From Zygnema cylindricum (Eukaryota > Streptophyta > Zygnematophyceae > Zygnematales > Zygnemataceae): a stretch of 18,434 nucleotides of DNA. The DNA lies in the NCBI GenBank assembly GCA_037447655.1, contig JBBHKE010002998.1, forward strand, positions 1-18,434, in the 5' to 3' direction. Both the position numbers and the translations under genes were made by a program. Each line of letters begins with the position of its first letter. Within the stretch, counting starts at the first letter, position 1. Below are positions 1-9,057 of the stretch, piece by piece. The notes under the pieces were generated by a model that saw nothing but the letters and a program-made list of their open reading frames with translations, was not told where the DNA came from and did no database searches.

Positions 1-1460
1 CATTGTAAGATGTTTTTCTTATCTTAGAATGGTTATAGAGAGACGATAGTTCAAACAAAACCAAATGTAAAGTTGGTTTTTTTTTTTTTTTCCAATTTTA
101 GGGTCGCTTCTTGAAACCTTTCCAAAAATCGTATAAGTTCGGTAAGGTGAATCTTATTGACACAAGCAAAAAGTATCAATATATTTTTTTCTTGAGCGAT
201 TGGTCCTATCTCATTGAATGCATCGTAAATACTCTTAAGCATTCGGAGCAAAGAATTTCACCGCGTTGCGTTTTCTTGTTTTAAAGTGTTTTTCAAAAGA
301 TTTTGCAAATTACTCTGTTTGAAAAACGTGACCAATGATTTGCACGCGTCAACTAGATCAAAAAAATCAGGAACTTCCACATCGTATTTGCCTTTTTTGG
401 AAGTTTTGCTCTTATTCAAGATCGTTGTCACAATTGTTGCAATTTTATGGTCCGCGCAAGGTATCCAAGTAAACATACTCGGTAGACCTTCAGTCGCACA
501 CATCTAAGAGCCACTATCAGTCACGACAACGCAACGATGAAATTTTGACATTTCAAAATTGGTCACACAATTTTTAAAAGTCGTTAAAACATTTTCCGCA
601 GTGTGTTTTTCCTCTAGAAAATGATCGACTTGAAGTGTCCGTGCATGAAGTTTAAATTCTTTGTCAACAAAATGAGCGGTTACAAACATGAATGAGGTTA
701 TTTTTATTGTCTCGGTCCTGAGATAGGTTGTGAATGCGACAAAAATATTGTTATCAATATTTTCTCTAAGTTTTGGGATGATCAAACTACGAATATCTTT
801 CGAAGAAGATATAATGTAGTTTTTTACACTATTGATGGACGGGAGTAGTTGGTCGATGTCAACACTTTTGTTGGACAAAACAACAACATCAAACAATGCT
901 TAACAAAATGCTTGAAAACCTGGGAAAAAAAAACAATAAGAAAATATCATACAATTACTAACCATGATTAATAAAGAAGGTTTGTATCGAAATGATTTTT
1001 TTTATGAAAAGACAATTAAAAAATAATATCATGACAAACTAAGCTCAAATTTATAAATTTATGAACAAAACAAGTTATAATGACATTTACACTCAAGCCA
1101 TCTTAAATAGATTTTAAAATAAATCACACCTGAAGCGTCGAGTATCGAAAATTGTCGAAGGTCCTCAGAACACATCAACGCCACCATTTTCGTAATTTTT
1201 GTTCGATCGCTCGTTTTCGCCTCCGTTTTTTAAAAAAACTTACGAAAAAGTCCTCTTGAATTATCCATGTCGGCCAAATCTAAACATGTGTGAGTATTGA
1301 TTGTTGAAGTACCGTTTGCTGACTTGTATTGATAAACTATGAAACATGTATTACAAGCCACAAAACCTGCCCCCTTTACCATGTATTTGTTTGATGTTCT
1401 AACTTCATAGACATGCTCAAATTTTTTCCAACAATTTGAAGTGGCCCTGCTTTCTTTCAC
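1..1460 (-). pseudogene. hAT superfamily transposase pseudogene (Hermes/hobo-like), partial
   Basis: A decayed DNA transposase, read right to left. Exon 1 (about 1460 to 1130) begins with a BED-type zinc finger: W-K-K-F, then C-x2-C, Y-K-S-x-G-T-S and a terminal H-x-C. A GT-AG intron fits 1129 to 920, with a T-rich tract before CCCAG, and joins exons in phase at G-F-Q-A-F. Exon 2 holds the RNase H-like region: VVVTDSGS with a candidate catalytic Asp (residues near 510-530), the CADHKIAT block of the insertion domain (near 450), TLKQENATR (near 265) and, after a frame slip, PTLHLVLFELSSLY (about 60 to 20). In-frame stops lie at 1230-1232, 900-902, 504-506 and 258-260; the last replaces the Trp of the expected ATRWNS motif. 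A homopolymer slip lies near 78-92. The first catalytic Asp expected in a TTDxWT motif reads TTYLRT. No ATG is visible upstream and an in-frame stop lies at 1470-1472. The C-terminal dimerisation region lies beyond the left edge. Family assignment is by motif memory, not a search. Confidence 0.85.
920..1129 (-). other. Probable spliceosomal intron of the hAT transposase pseudogene
   Basis: On the minus strand the donor reads CAG|GTGTGA at 1130/1129 and the acceptor is a run of nine T then CCCAG ending at 920. Removing these 210 bases joins a Gly codon split across the junction and continues the transposase frame as S-G-F-Q-A-F-C, the kind of GF block seen before the RNase H fold of hAT proteins. 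The donor is weaker than GTAAGT. A stronger GTAAGT at 1243-1238 was not chosen, because the reading frame continues past it in the same phase apart from one stop. Confidence 0.65.
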
Positions 1461-1750
1461 TATGTAATACTAAGCAATTTCACCATTTTTTTATTTTCGA
1501 AGTTCGTTTTGGATTATAGTTTTAAGGGAAGCGGGGATGTTTTTCTCCATTTTAGTGTATGAATAAGTTTTGTTTGAATTGTGGTCAAGTTTCTCTAATT
1601 TAAATAACAATTCAATTTATCGATTTATTGTTTGACACATGTGAGTACGCCAATAATTAAGAATAGGTATGTGAAATTGAGGTAATAGTTTGATTTTCAC
1701 TGATTTATTAACCAGCTATTACTACAATATGAATAAGCCAATAATTATGA
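1461..1750. other. AT-rich DNA, no gene seen
   Basis: About 290 bases upstream of the transposase remnant. A short direct repeat (GCCAATAATTA-like) occurs near 1650 and 1737. I looked here for a hAT end matching the MITE C terminus and found none, so the outer boundary of the transposon is not visible. Confidence 0.5.
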
Positions 1751-2512
1751 TTTGTCGCGTTCCCTAATATTTGCGAAATGAATATTGTATTGCACTGCCA
1801 ATCGCTGTTAGCGTAGAAGTTTCTTTAGCGTATATGAATAATTACCTTGGTTTACGCTAATTAAGATTTTGAAAATTTGGAAAAAAAACATACATTCTAA
1901 TTGTTTAATAATTATTATTTGGGTCTTTGAAAAAACAAAATGTCGGTCGCAAACATGCTTACACTAATATAGGTATTTGCACAAAATTTGAAAAATCGTA
2001 CACAAGTTGTACGTTCACACAGTCGAAACCTGGTTGTTGGACGAATATGTGCGTACGTGATATTTTACAACCCGCTTTTATCCCCTTTCGAGAGCGCATA
2101 TTCTCATGCGTGCGCGGTTATTAAAACTCATTAAATATACTATTTTATTTAAAAAGGTATAATTTTTTAAGGTGTGATACGTACCGTATACCACACTATT
2201 TAACCGACAACGTACTTTCGTTTTGTGATGTACTTCGAATATAACCCTAAATGGCGTACAAAAAAAATAGAATAAGTTACACTATTGGAGAATAAAAAAA
2301 TAAAAGCGCGACGAAATTAGGGTACACTACGCTAATAGCGATTGATGGTATACCGTGTCAGATTTGCGATGCTTTGTCACGTTCAGCGTTCCCTAAGATT
2401 TGCGAAATGAATAGTGTACTACCGTGTCAGATTTGCGACGCTTTGTCGTGTTTCCTTTGATTTGCGAAATAAATAGCTTACTACAGTACCGTGTCAGATT
2501 TGCGACGCTAAT
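1751..2512. repeat. Tandem repeat of ~68 bp, interrupted by MITE A1
   Basis: Units start TACCGTGTCAGATTTGCGA at 2351, 2420 and 2487 (spacings 69 and 67) and contain CGTTCCCTAAGATTTGCG and GAAATGAATAGTGTAC. The tail of one more unit lies left of the MITE at 1751-1790. The array existed before A1 inserted. The last unit is cut off after about 26 bases, near 2512. Confidence 0.8.
1793..2350 (+). mobile_element. TA-flanked MITE, family A, copy A1
   Basis: A 558 bp non-coding element with imperfect terminal inverted repeats related to CACCGCCAATCGCTATTAG, here CACTGCCAATCGCTGTTAG, and its complement at the right end. It shares its whole length with the copies at 7628-8166 and 10472-11011. It sits inside the 68 bp tandem array, so the empty site can be read from the neighbouring unit: GTAC-TA-CCGTG becomes GTAT-[element]-TA-CCGTG. 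This supports a TA target duplication, as in IS630/Tc1/mariner elements; superfamily is inferred only from this. No transposase is encoded. Confidence 0.85.
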
Positions 2513-2599
2513 CATGATGTTACGTACTTCCACGATACCAAAGAGTACAAACTACAAGAATGTTGGATTATATGGACAGTACAAACTTCTCATTTTTTT

Positions 2600-2790
2600 T
2601 GGTTTTTTGGTGGACCGACCGTAACCGACTGATTTTTTTTTTCTGGTGAATCAATCAACCGTAACCGCCCGACCCCCAAAATTTGGCAACCGAATCCGTT
2701 CCGGATCCGGCGCGGGCGGTCGAAAACGGTCGGTCACGGTTTTGGTTAACGGTTTCGGTTGACCGTTTGCGACATATGCCAGGGAGCATG
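2600..2790. repeat. AACCG / CGGTT-rich inverted segment
   Basis: Left of about 2705 the strand carries repeated ACCG motifs (ACCGACCGTAACCGAC, CAACCGTAACCGCCCG). Right of it the complement recurs (GGGCGGTCG, CGGTCGGTCACGG, TTAACGGTTTCGGTTG). The arrangement is an imperfect inverted repeat of short motifs, like the subterminal motif clusters of some non-autonomous DNA transposons. No clean ends or target duplication found. Confidence 0.5.
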
Positions 2791-2821
2791 CTAAAGATAT
2801 CGATGGTATATGCAAATAGTC

Positions 2822-3672
2822 TAGTGTTGTGTATCGTTAAGGATTTGCCGATAACCGATATGGGCCTTTTTTCGGGTAACCGATAATCGATATATTGGTA
2901 CGATATATCGTTATCGGTGTTATCGCCGGTAAATAACCAATATTTATTGGTTATTATCAGAGATAACACCAATATCGATAAATATCGGCGATATTTGTAC
3001 GGACCGTACAGATAAATGAACGACCAGTATACTCAATTGTACGTGTTATTCCTCGGACGCGCCGCGGACCCCTTCCCCTTGATTTCGGTAATAAATCACA
3101 ATATTTCTTTCATAATTTATAATTTAAGGGAGTCTTACTTGGTTTTACAACCTCCCATACCCGTCCAAAATGTCCTTTTGACTGCTATTTTTTTTTTTAA
3201 GGTTAGTTACGCCCTCATATCACTTCTATGGTGGCAGTAAATGGCGGTAGTAAATGGCGGCAGTTTGACAGATTCGTTCGTCTGCTCTGTTCGTCTATAC
3301 GGTTGTTTTTCGAAAGAGTTTGATTTAAAAATTTACAATGATATTTAATTTTTCCGTTTTCGTACTATACTTTTATAACTATAAAATATTGTTTTAAGTT
3401 TGTGGACGTTTATGTGCTGCGCTGTCTGTAATCAACTTCAGTTAAACAAGTATGGAACATATTCATTTTACGTGGCATGCCACGCTATTAAAAGTAAATA
3501 ATACAATATGTTATATAGTACTATTGTATGCATACTATAAATTTTAAAAAATTTCGCCGATATGGAATTTGGTGGTCTATGACCGGTATATCGGGACCTC
3601 TGACCGTTCGATAAATAAGAACTATCGTTATCGGTGTTATCGCAATATTTTGTTAACCGATACATAACACTA
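2822..3672 (-). mobile_element. hAT-type MITE, family C, copy C1 (851 bp)
   Basis: Ends are TAGTGTTGTGTATCG and its near-complement CGATACATAACACTA. TAGTG-like ends are typical of hAT elements. It is an inverted copy of the element at 15759-16570, including the central palindrome CGTGGCATGCCACG (3471-3484) and clusters of TATCGG/CGATAA motifs near both ends. The target duplication is not clean: CAAATAGT on the left and CAAATACG on the right, each one base off the expected position. No transposase is encoded; the open frames inside are chance. Confidence 0.85.
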
Positions 3673-4960
3673 ACAAATACGATGTTCTTTACCAAAACGA
3701 AATGATTAGACCTACGATCGTATGCAAAATCCAGACAGAGTAATGTCCCTGAGATATGCCCTAAAGTTTAATTCAGCTTTTAATAAAATGTTTTTAGTTT
3801 GATAAGCTTTTATAAATATAGTTCTAATGGTGAACATTTGTTGGGTCAATTTCCATTTCTTCTTCGAACTTTTCAAACTGAACTTGGTTCTGCACAAAAA
3901 AGCAATAATTACAATTATTAGTAAAGTAGAAGCCCGTAGAAAGAGAATTTAAATCCGCAAAAAAAACAAGGTATCAAAATAGTGAAGGCTTTGTTTTTCA
4001 ACCAGGTTTTAAGTCACTTAAGCTAGTGAGTTTGAGCATACAGCCTTGGAAACAAACAAGTGGACCTTGTTTTTACGCTAATCACGTGTTTAATCACCAC
4101 TCGTCGTGATTGCTCGCCTCACAAACTAACCCAAATGATCACCATTTCCAGTTACGTTACCAAAAATGTCATTTCACTTTATAAATTCACTCTAACTTAA
4201 CCCCAATGAAGGAAATTTATTAGCTCAATTCCCAAATGGTTTGTTCAATATTCTTTGGTTTTATAAATTGAATTGAGTGTATCCAACATGTTCCTTGTTG
4301 CGATGCCGACAATTATTGACATAGCTACAATATTTACATATTATAATCGTTTTATGACAAAAAACACGATAGTTAAACCATATTACAATGCGTGATTGGA
4401 ATGGCAAATTGTAAACGACCATAAACAATTATAAATGAGAATCCCTACGAACTTTGAACATTACAAACTTAAGGAATAACATAAAATTTGAAAATCAAAG
4501 AAAAAACTACATAATTATACTAGCACAAAACAATATCATACATCTTTACAAAAAATAAACGTGCATTAGACAGAGAGCCTAACATCATGTTACGTTAACG
4601 GTGAAAACAACAAATATGCACCAACTGGTGTGATGTCGCCGCGCTCCGTTGAACAAAAAACAAACCAAGGCTCGTTGAAGGTAGGGCGAACATAACTTGG
4701 AGACAAAAAATAGACTTAATACAATTAAGGGTTGCGAAATCCTCTACCCCAAAACATCGTTAATAAAAGTGTTGTAGGTCTCTAAAATAAATAGTATGAA
4801 TTTGCCAATTAGATCTTCGTGGGCATAGTCTTATTCCTTAAAAGACAAAGTCTCTTAAGTTGCTACTCTTATACGCAATGCTACGCGTGGGGAAATGTGG
4901 GATATCTTAAGGTGTGTGATAATTACGCCAACATACAAGATATTTGTAAGGGCCAAAAAA
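3673..4960. other. AT-rich intergenic DNA, nothing recognised
   Basis: About 1.3 kb without a convincing gene, transposon end or tandem repeat. Open frames are short, stop-rich in every frame and match no family I know. Short motifs such as ATCACGTGTTT (near 4083 and again near 5350) recur, but with too little flanking similarity to call a repeat. Confidence 0.5.
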
Positions 4961-5088
4961 ACTTGTAAATTGAGGACGTGGCAAGAGCACATGAGTTTCG
5001 AAATTACTCACTCCCAGTTGCAAAACTCGTAAATTAAGGACATGACGAGACCACGTGAGTTTCAAAATTGCTCACTTCCAAATGCAGT
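4961..5088. repeat. 64 bp tandem duplication
   Basis: ACTTGTAAATTGAGGACGTG at 4961 recurs as ACTCGTAAATTAAGGACATG at 5025. The similarity runs through GAGTTTCGAAATTACTCACT / GAGTTTCAAAATTGCTCACT. Divergence of roughly a fifth of positions marks it as an old duplication. Non-coding. Confidence 0.75.
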
Positions 5089-5888
5089 TATTCTATCTTA
5101 AAACTTATCGTGTGTTGTTGCTCACTCCACACCGTATAGGCGATTAAGGATATAAACACCCAACTCATATACATGTTAATAACAAATGTAATATTAATCA
5201 AATAAATGTAAAAAGTGGGAAAAACAACTGTGTATAAGAGGCGAAAAGAATTGCAAATAAAAGTTATGAGAAGACAAACAAAAAGAGCCAAAAATTGGTG
5301 TAACAACTAGCCAAAACGAGGTCTTTAGCTCAAAAGAAAAGTGAAATGATCACGTGTTTTAATTTAACGACACAAAAAACAATCAATAACGCCTAACTTG
5401 TTAGAGATTTGTTTTCACTTGTGAGTGTCTTCTAATATCATGTAATACAAAAGATAAAGTGACGATAATTGTCATTAAAGCCCTAATCTACATGTAAGGG
5501 TCTCTTGCTGCGATTGTTGAGTGACTTAAACACGCCACCGAATTTCCCACTCTTTTGCATTTCATATTTGTACTCCTCAAAAAATCATCCAAGCTTTAGT
5601 TTTTTTTATCAAAGTATGTAACTTTATGAAACGATTTGTTAAAAATCATTTGAAACTATTGAAACAAGAAGTGTCATTAACTATTTTTACTCACTGTTTA
5701 GGATGATTCCAAATGTACTTCGCTCGCATTTCACCTCCCAACTTTCAGATTTTTTTTCCAATTTCAACAACAATCCCTTTTTCATATGTATTTTATCATC
5801 ACAGTGATTTTCATCCCTTGCAAAATTTAGTCCTTCAATGAAAATTTGTTTTCCAAATGATTTAATGATCTCAATTGGCGATACAAAA
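5089..5888. other. AT-rich DNA, no gene seen
   Basis: A 72-codon open frame on the minus strand (5306-5088) is hydrophobic but has biased AT-rich composition, no recognisable domain and no supporting exon structure. I treat it as chance. No other structure noticed. Confidence 0.45.
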
Positions 5889-6140
5889 TACCACCATGAA
5901 TCGCTTATAGTTTTAAGAAGTTATTAGTGTAAAGAAAAAATAGTGTTATTAACGCTATATTGGGTTTGGTGACCTCGCGCAAAAAAACATTAACTCTAAT
6001 TTATACATCCAACACTACATCATGAATCACTATTAGCGTTAAGAAATAATAAGTGTAAAAAACCAATTAGTGTTATTAATTATAATTTGGGTTCAAGGCT
6101 TTTCGCCAAAAATAATATTTACTCTAATTTATTCATAACT
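5889..6140. mobile_element. Two degenerate B-like MITE relics in tandem
   Basis: CCACCATGAATCGCTTATAG at 5891 and CATGAATCACTATTAGCG near 6021 are diverged versions of the TACACCGCCAATCGCTATTAG end. After each comes a similar series: AAGAARTWATTAGTGTAAA, TTAGTGTTATTAA, TTTGGGTT, CGCCAAAAA or CGCGCAAAAA, then ACTCTAATTTAT. The period is about 125 bp. They look like old relatives of B and F/H. Confidence 0.55.
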
Positions 6141-6166
6141 CTAATTTGGGTACATTTTCCTCATTA

Positions 6167-6330
6167 CACCGCCAATCGCTATTAGAGTATGCAACGCCAA
6201 TTCGGTGCCCTTTTTTCAAAAAATAAAACCTGAAATACAATTAATAACGCTATTTAAGTACGTGGACCATAATCTGCCACGTCTCAGGTATTAAATTATA
6301 ATCAATAACGCTAATTGTTTTTTGACGCTA
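6167..6330 (-). mobile_element. TA-flanked MITE, family B, copy B2 (left part)
   Basis: Starts at a TA (6165-6166) with CACCGCCAATCGCTATTAGAG and matches the reverse complement of B1 (10268-10464), including the GTGGACCATAATCTGCCACG segment. The match stops at GACGCTA (6330), where Helitron sequence begins. The missing remainder (TTTAATCC...GGCGGTG) is at 9554-9586 beyond the Helitron. B2 was therefore split by that insertion. Confidence 0.88.
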
Positions 6331-6343
6331 CTAGTAAATCAAC

Positions 6344-6358
6344 GCCCGTGACACGGGC
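6344..6358 (-). other. Helitron 3' terminal hairpin
   Basis: GCCCGTG, one A, CACGGGC: a 7 bp palindromic stem. On the minus strand it is followed by the 9-base spacer GTTGATTTA and the terminal CTAG. Such a hairpin marks the termination end in rolling-circle Helitron transposition. Confidence 0.85.
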
Positions 6359-6410
6359 AAGTACCCTGTCTAGTTTATCATGCCCGTACTACGAACGCAC
6401 GGCAACGCTA

Positions 6411-6921
6411 CACCGCGAATTGTTATTAATGTCAAATTTTAAATAGTGTCGAAGAAAATGTAACGTAATTGATGCTAAATAAGAATTTGATTTTTTTTAT
6501 AATTTGTAATAATGTATTCTAATTTCGGCATTATGCAAATTTGGGAACAGCAAAAATGGATTAGTTGCCGTACGATTATATACATAAATATATGTATCCG
6601 TACAAAATATTAGAAATAGTACGCAGTCTTGAAATTAAATATCCGTATATGTCAGACTAATTTATGTGTCAGAATAATCCCGTTTTTTTAGCGCACGTTC
6701 CTATAAGTGCGCGTCTGCTTTAATTCATTTTTTGTAAAATTTTCACTTGAACAGGTACATTTATGTACGGTCTTACATATACCGTACACCACACTATTTA
6801 GATCTTATTGTACTTTCGTTCTTTACGCTATTTTGTACAATACCTTAATTAAAGTAAAGGAAAAATTAAAACCATGTATCCTATTTAGCAAAAAAAATCA
6901 AAATTTCAAGAACCCAAATTA
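6411..6921 (+). mobile_element. TA-flanked MITE, family D, copy D2 (right end lost)
   Basis: Begins after a TA (6409-6410) with CACCGCGAATTGTTATTAATG and is similar along its length to D1 (8536-9055). It includes TACGATTATATACAT, GTGTCAGAATAATCCCG and the right-hand module GGTACATTTATGTACGG / CACACTATTTAGATC. The match stops at CCCAAATTA (6921); the last ~30 bases with the right terminal repeat are missing. Its left flank (GGCAACGC-TA) matches the flank of D1, so both descend from one insertion. An open frame at 6707-6922 is not coding in my view. Confidence 0.82.
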
Positions 6922-6929
6922 ATGATACA

Positions 6930-7556
6930 TTACGCTATCCGTAATGCGGTCTGCACAGCGACGCACGGTAATGTTACATTAGCCCATCCGTACGGCGATC
7001 TGCACAACGACGCACGACAACGTTAAATTACGCCAACCGTACGGCGGTCTGCACAGCGACGCACGGCAATGTTACATTACGCCATCTGTATGGCGATCTG
7101 CACAACGACGCACGGCAACCTTAAAATACGCCATCCGTACGGCGGTTTGCACACCGACGGTTGGCAATGTTAGATTATGCCATCCGTACGGCGGTTTGCA
7201 CACCGACGGGTGGCAATGTTAGGTTACGCCAACCGTACGGCGGTCTGCACATCGACGGTTACCAATGTTAGGTTACGCCAACCGTACAGCGGTCTGCACA
7301 CCGACGGGTGGCAATGTTAGGTTTCACCAACCGTACGGCGATCTGCACATCGACAGTTGGCAATGTTAGAGTATGTCAGCCGTACGGTGGTCTACACACC
7401 GACAACTGGCAATGTAAGATTACGCCATCCGTACGGCGGTACGGGCGGCACCGTTACATTGTGCCAGTGGTACGGCGGTCCGTACTCCGGACGGTCGCAC
7501 GGCAGCGTTACATTGTGCCAGACGTACGGTTGTCCGTACTGCGGACGGACGGAAAA
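6930..7556. repeat. 49 bp tandem repeat array (Helitron unit 2)
   Basis: The palindrome-bearing motif CCGTACGGCGGTCTGCAC recurs with its ACGGC positioned at 6992, 7041, 7090, 7139, 7188, 7237, 7286, 7335, 7384 and 7433: a strict 49 bp period with no indels. Each unit continues CGACG-CACGGCAATGTTA and TTACGCCA. Because 49 is not a multiple of 3, open frames here show a 49-residue periodicity; they are repeats read as protein, not genes. The side nearest 7500 degenerates into GGTCCGTACTCCGGACGG variants. Confidence 0.92.
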
Positions 7557-7595
7557 AATCGAAGACAGACACACCGCCTACCGCGGTAAATCAAC

Positions 7596-7610
7596 GCCCG
7601 TTACACGGGC
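7596..7610 (-). other. Internal Helitron 3'-type hairpin (unit junction)
   Basis: GCCCGT-TAC-ACGGGC, followed on the minus strand by GTTGATTTA exactly as at the outer 3' end. The expected CTAG reads CCGC and runs straight into GGTAGGCGGTGTGTCTGTC, which in unit 1 lies about 60 bases inside the 5' end. It marks the 3' end of the first unit fused to a 5'-truncated second unit. Confidence 0.8.
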
Positions 7611-7627
7611 ATTTACACTGGCAACTA

Positions 7628-8166
7628 CACCGCTAATCGCTATTAGCGTAGAAGTTTCTTTAGCGTATCAGTATATATTACCGTAGTTTACGCTATTTAA
7701 GAATTTAAAATTTTTGAATAAAAACATGCATTTTAATTGTTTAACAATTATAATTTGAGTCTTTGAAAAAAAAATGTCGATCGCAAACATGCTTAGAATA
7801 ATATAGGTATTCGTACAAAGTTTGACAAATCGTACTCAAATCGTACGTTCACACAGTCGAAACGTGGTTGCTGGACGAATATGTAAGAGCGTGATATTTG
7901 ACAACCCGATTATATCCTCTTTTTAAAGCGCACATTCTCATGCGTTCGCGGTTACTAAAACTCATTGATTATACTTTTTCACTTAAAAAGGTACAATTTT
8001 GTACGGACACTAATTAAATGATGACGTACTTCCGTTTTGTACGGTACTAAAAAATGAAACCTAAATAGAGTAAAGAAAAAAAATATAATGAACTATGCTA
8101 ATGGAGAATAAAAAAAAAAAAGCGGGACGGAATTACCATACACTATGCTAATAGCGATTGGCGGTG
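7628..8166 (+). mobile_element. TA-flanked MITE, family A, copy A2
   Basis: A 539 bp copy of A1/A3 with flanking TA on both sides (7626-7627 and 8167-8168). It starts CACCGCTAATCGCTATTAGCG and ends CGCTAATAGCGATTGGCGGTG. It lies inside Helitron unit 1 next to the internal 3' hairpin. Unit 2 has no element at the corresponding place, so A2 arrived after the two units separated. No coding capacity. Confidence 0.9.
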
Positions 8167-8290
8167 TAGTGTTGGGTATCAAGGACCTATTGCCGATATT
8201 CGATATATATCGAATTTTAGGGATCCGATAATCGAATATATCGAATCCGTACAGATAGAAGCTAAATATCCGGATATTTACGCGATTTTT
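8167..8290 (+). mobile_element. hAT MITE C-related end fragment
   Basis: Starts TAGTGTTGGGTATC, one base different from the family C end, followed by AAGGACCTATTGCCGATA and repeated TCGATATATCGAAT motifs resembling the CGATAA clusters of C1. It abuts A2, sharing its TA. No matching right end was found before the GC-rich hairpin at 8299, so it is a fragment or a diverged relative. Confidence 0.6.
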
Positions 8291-8298
8291 TTCTCAAA

Positions 8299-8342
8299 CC
8301 CCCACCCCCCCGTGGCGCTCGCTCAGTGGTGGGGGGGGGGGG
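8299..8342. other. Poly-C / poly-G inverted segment
   Basis: C5-A-C7 (8299-8311) is followed by GTGGCGCTCGCTCAGTGGT and then a run of 12 G (8331-8342). The C and G tracts can pair as a stem of at least 7 bp, and the G tract could form stacked G structures. It sits between the hAT fragment and the next repeats. Possible replication or assembly trouble spot; run lengths should be treated as uncertain. Confidence 0.7.
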
Positions 8343-8533
8343 TCCGTACGATTTTCCGTACGGAAACGTCACGTTGTGCCAGCGGTACGGCGGTCTGTAC
8401 CGTTGACGCATGACAACGTCACGTGACGCACGGGAAAGTCAGTTGTGTTAGCGGTTCGGCGGTCTGTACCACTGACGCACGGCAGCGTCACCTTGTACGG
8501 CGGTCCGTACTACGGACGATCGCACGGCAACGT
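8343..8533. repeat. Diverged 49 bp-type repeats (Helitron unit 1)
   Basis: Irregular units of GCGGTACGGCGGTCTGTACC followed by GACGCACGGCAGCGTCA-like segments, diverged from the two regular arrays and of uneven length. It ends CGCACGGCAACGT at the TA where D1 begins. Confidence 0.7.
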
Positions 8534-8535
8534 TA

Positions 8536-9055
8536 CACCGCGAATCGTTATTAGTGTCAAAGTTTAAATAGTGTTGAAGGTAATTTACCGTAATTGATGT
8601 TAATTAAGAATTTGATTTTTTTTTAAAAAGTTGTATTGTAATTTCGTCTCAATGCTAATTTTGGAACTTCAAAAATTAAATATTCTCCGTACGATTGTAT
8701 ACATTAACATATGTATTCGTACAAAATATTAGAAATCGTACGCCGTCGTGAAATTTAAATTTCCGTACATGTCAGACTAATTCCGTTTTTTTAGCGCACG
8801 CTCCTATGCCTGCGCATCTGATTTAATTCATTTTTTGTAAATTTTTCACTTTAAAAGGTACATTTTTGTACGGTCTGACATCGACCGCACACCACACCAT
8901 TTAGATCTTATTGTACTTTCATTTTTAACGCTATTCTGTACGGTACCTTAATTAACGTCAAGGAAAAATTAAAATCATGTAACCTATTTAAGAAAAAAAA
9001 TCAAAATTTCAAAAACCCAAATTAGAGTTATATACTCTAATAACGATTCGCGGTG
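8536..9055 (+). mobile_element. TA-flanked MITE, family D, copy D1 (520 bp, complete)
   Basis: Inverted ends CACCGCGAATCGTTATTAG and CTAATAACGATTCGCGGTG, flanked by TA at 8534-8535 and 9056-9057. It shares its ends, at subfamily level, with families A and B, and shares with A an internal module near the right side (AAAAAGGTACATTTTTGTACG, then CACACCATTTA). It is inserted in the 49 bp-type repeats of Helitron unit 1, at the same motif as D2 in unit 2. Non-coding. Confidence 0.88.
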
Positions 9056-9057
9056 TA

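Noticed and set aside
1238-1243. GTAAGT splice donor on the minus strand after the BED finger
   Set aside because: The downstream transposase frame continues in the same phase through 1130, and an intron from here would be too short; only one stop codon separates the parts.
5088-5306. Hydrophobic 72-codon open frame on the minus strand
   Set aside because: Hydrophobicity is expected from AT-rich, T-rich codons; no start context, homology or neighbours support it.
8312-8325. GCGCTCGCTC resembling a parvoviral Rep-binding repeat
   Set aside because: A ten-base match without terminal hairpin architecture or any viral reading frame nearby; chance is sufficient.
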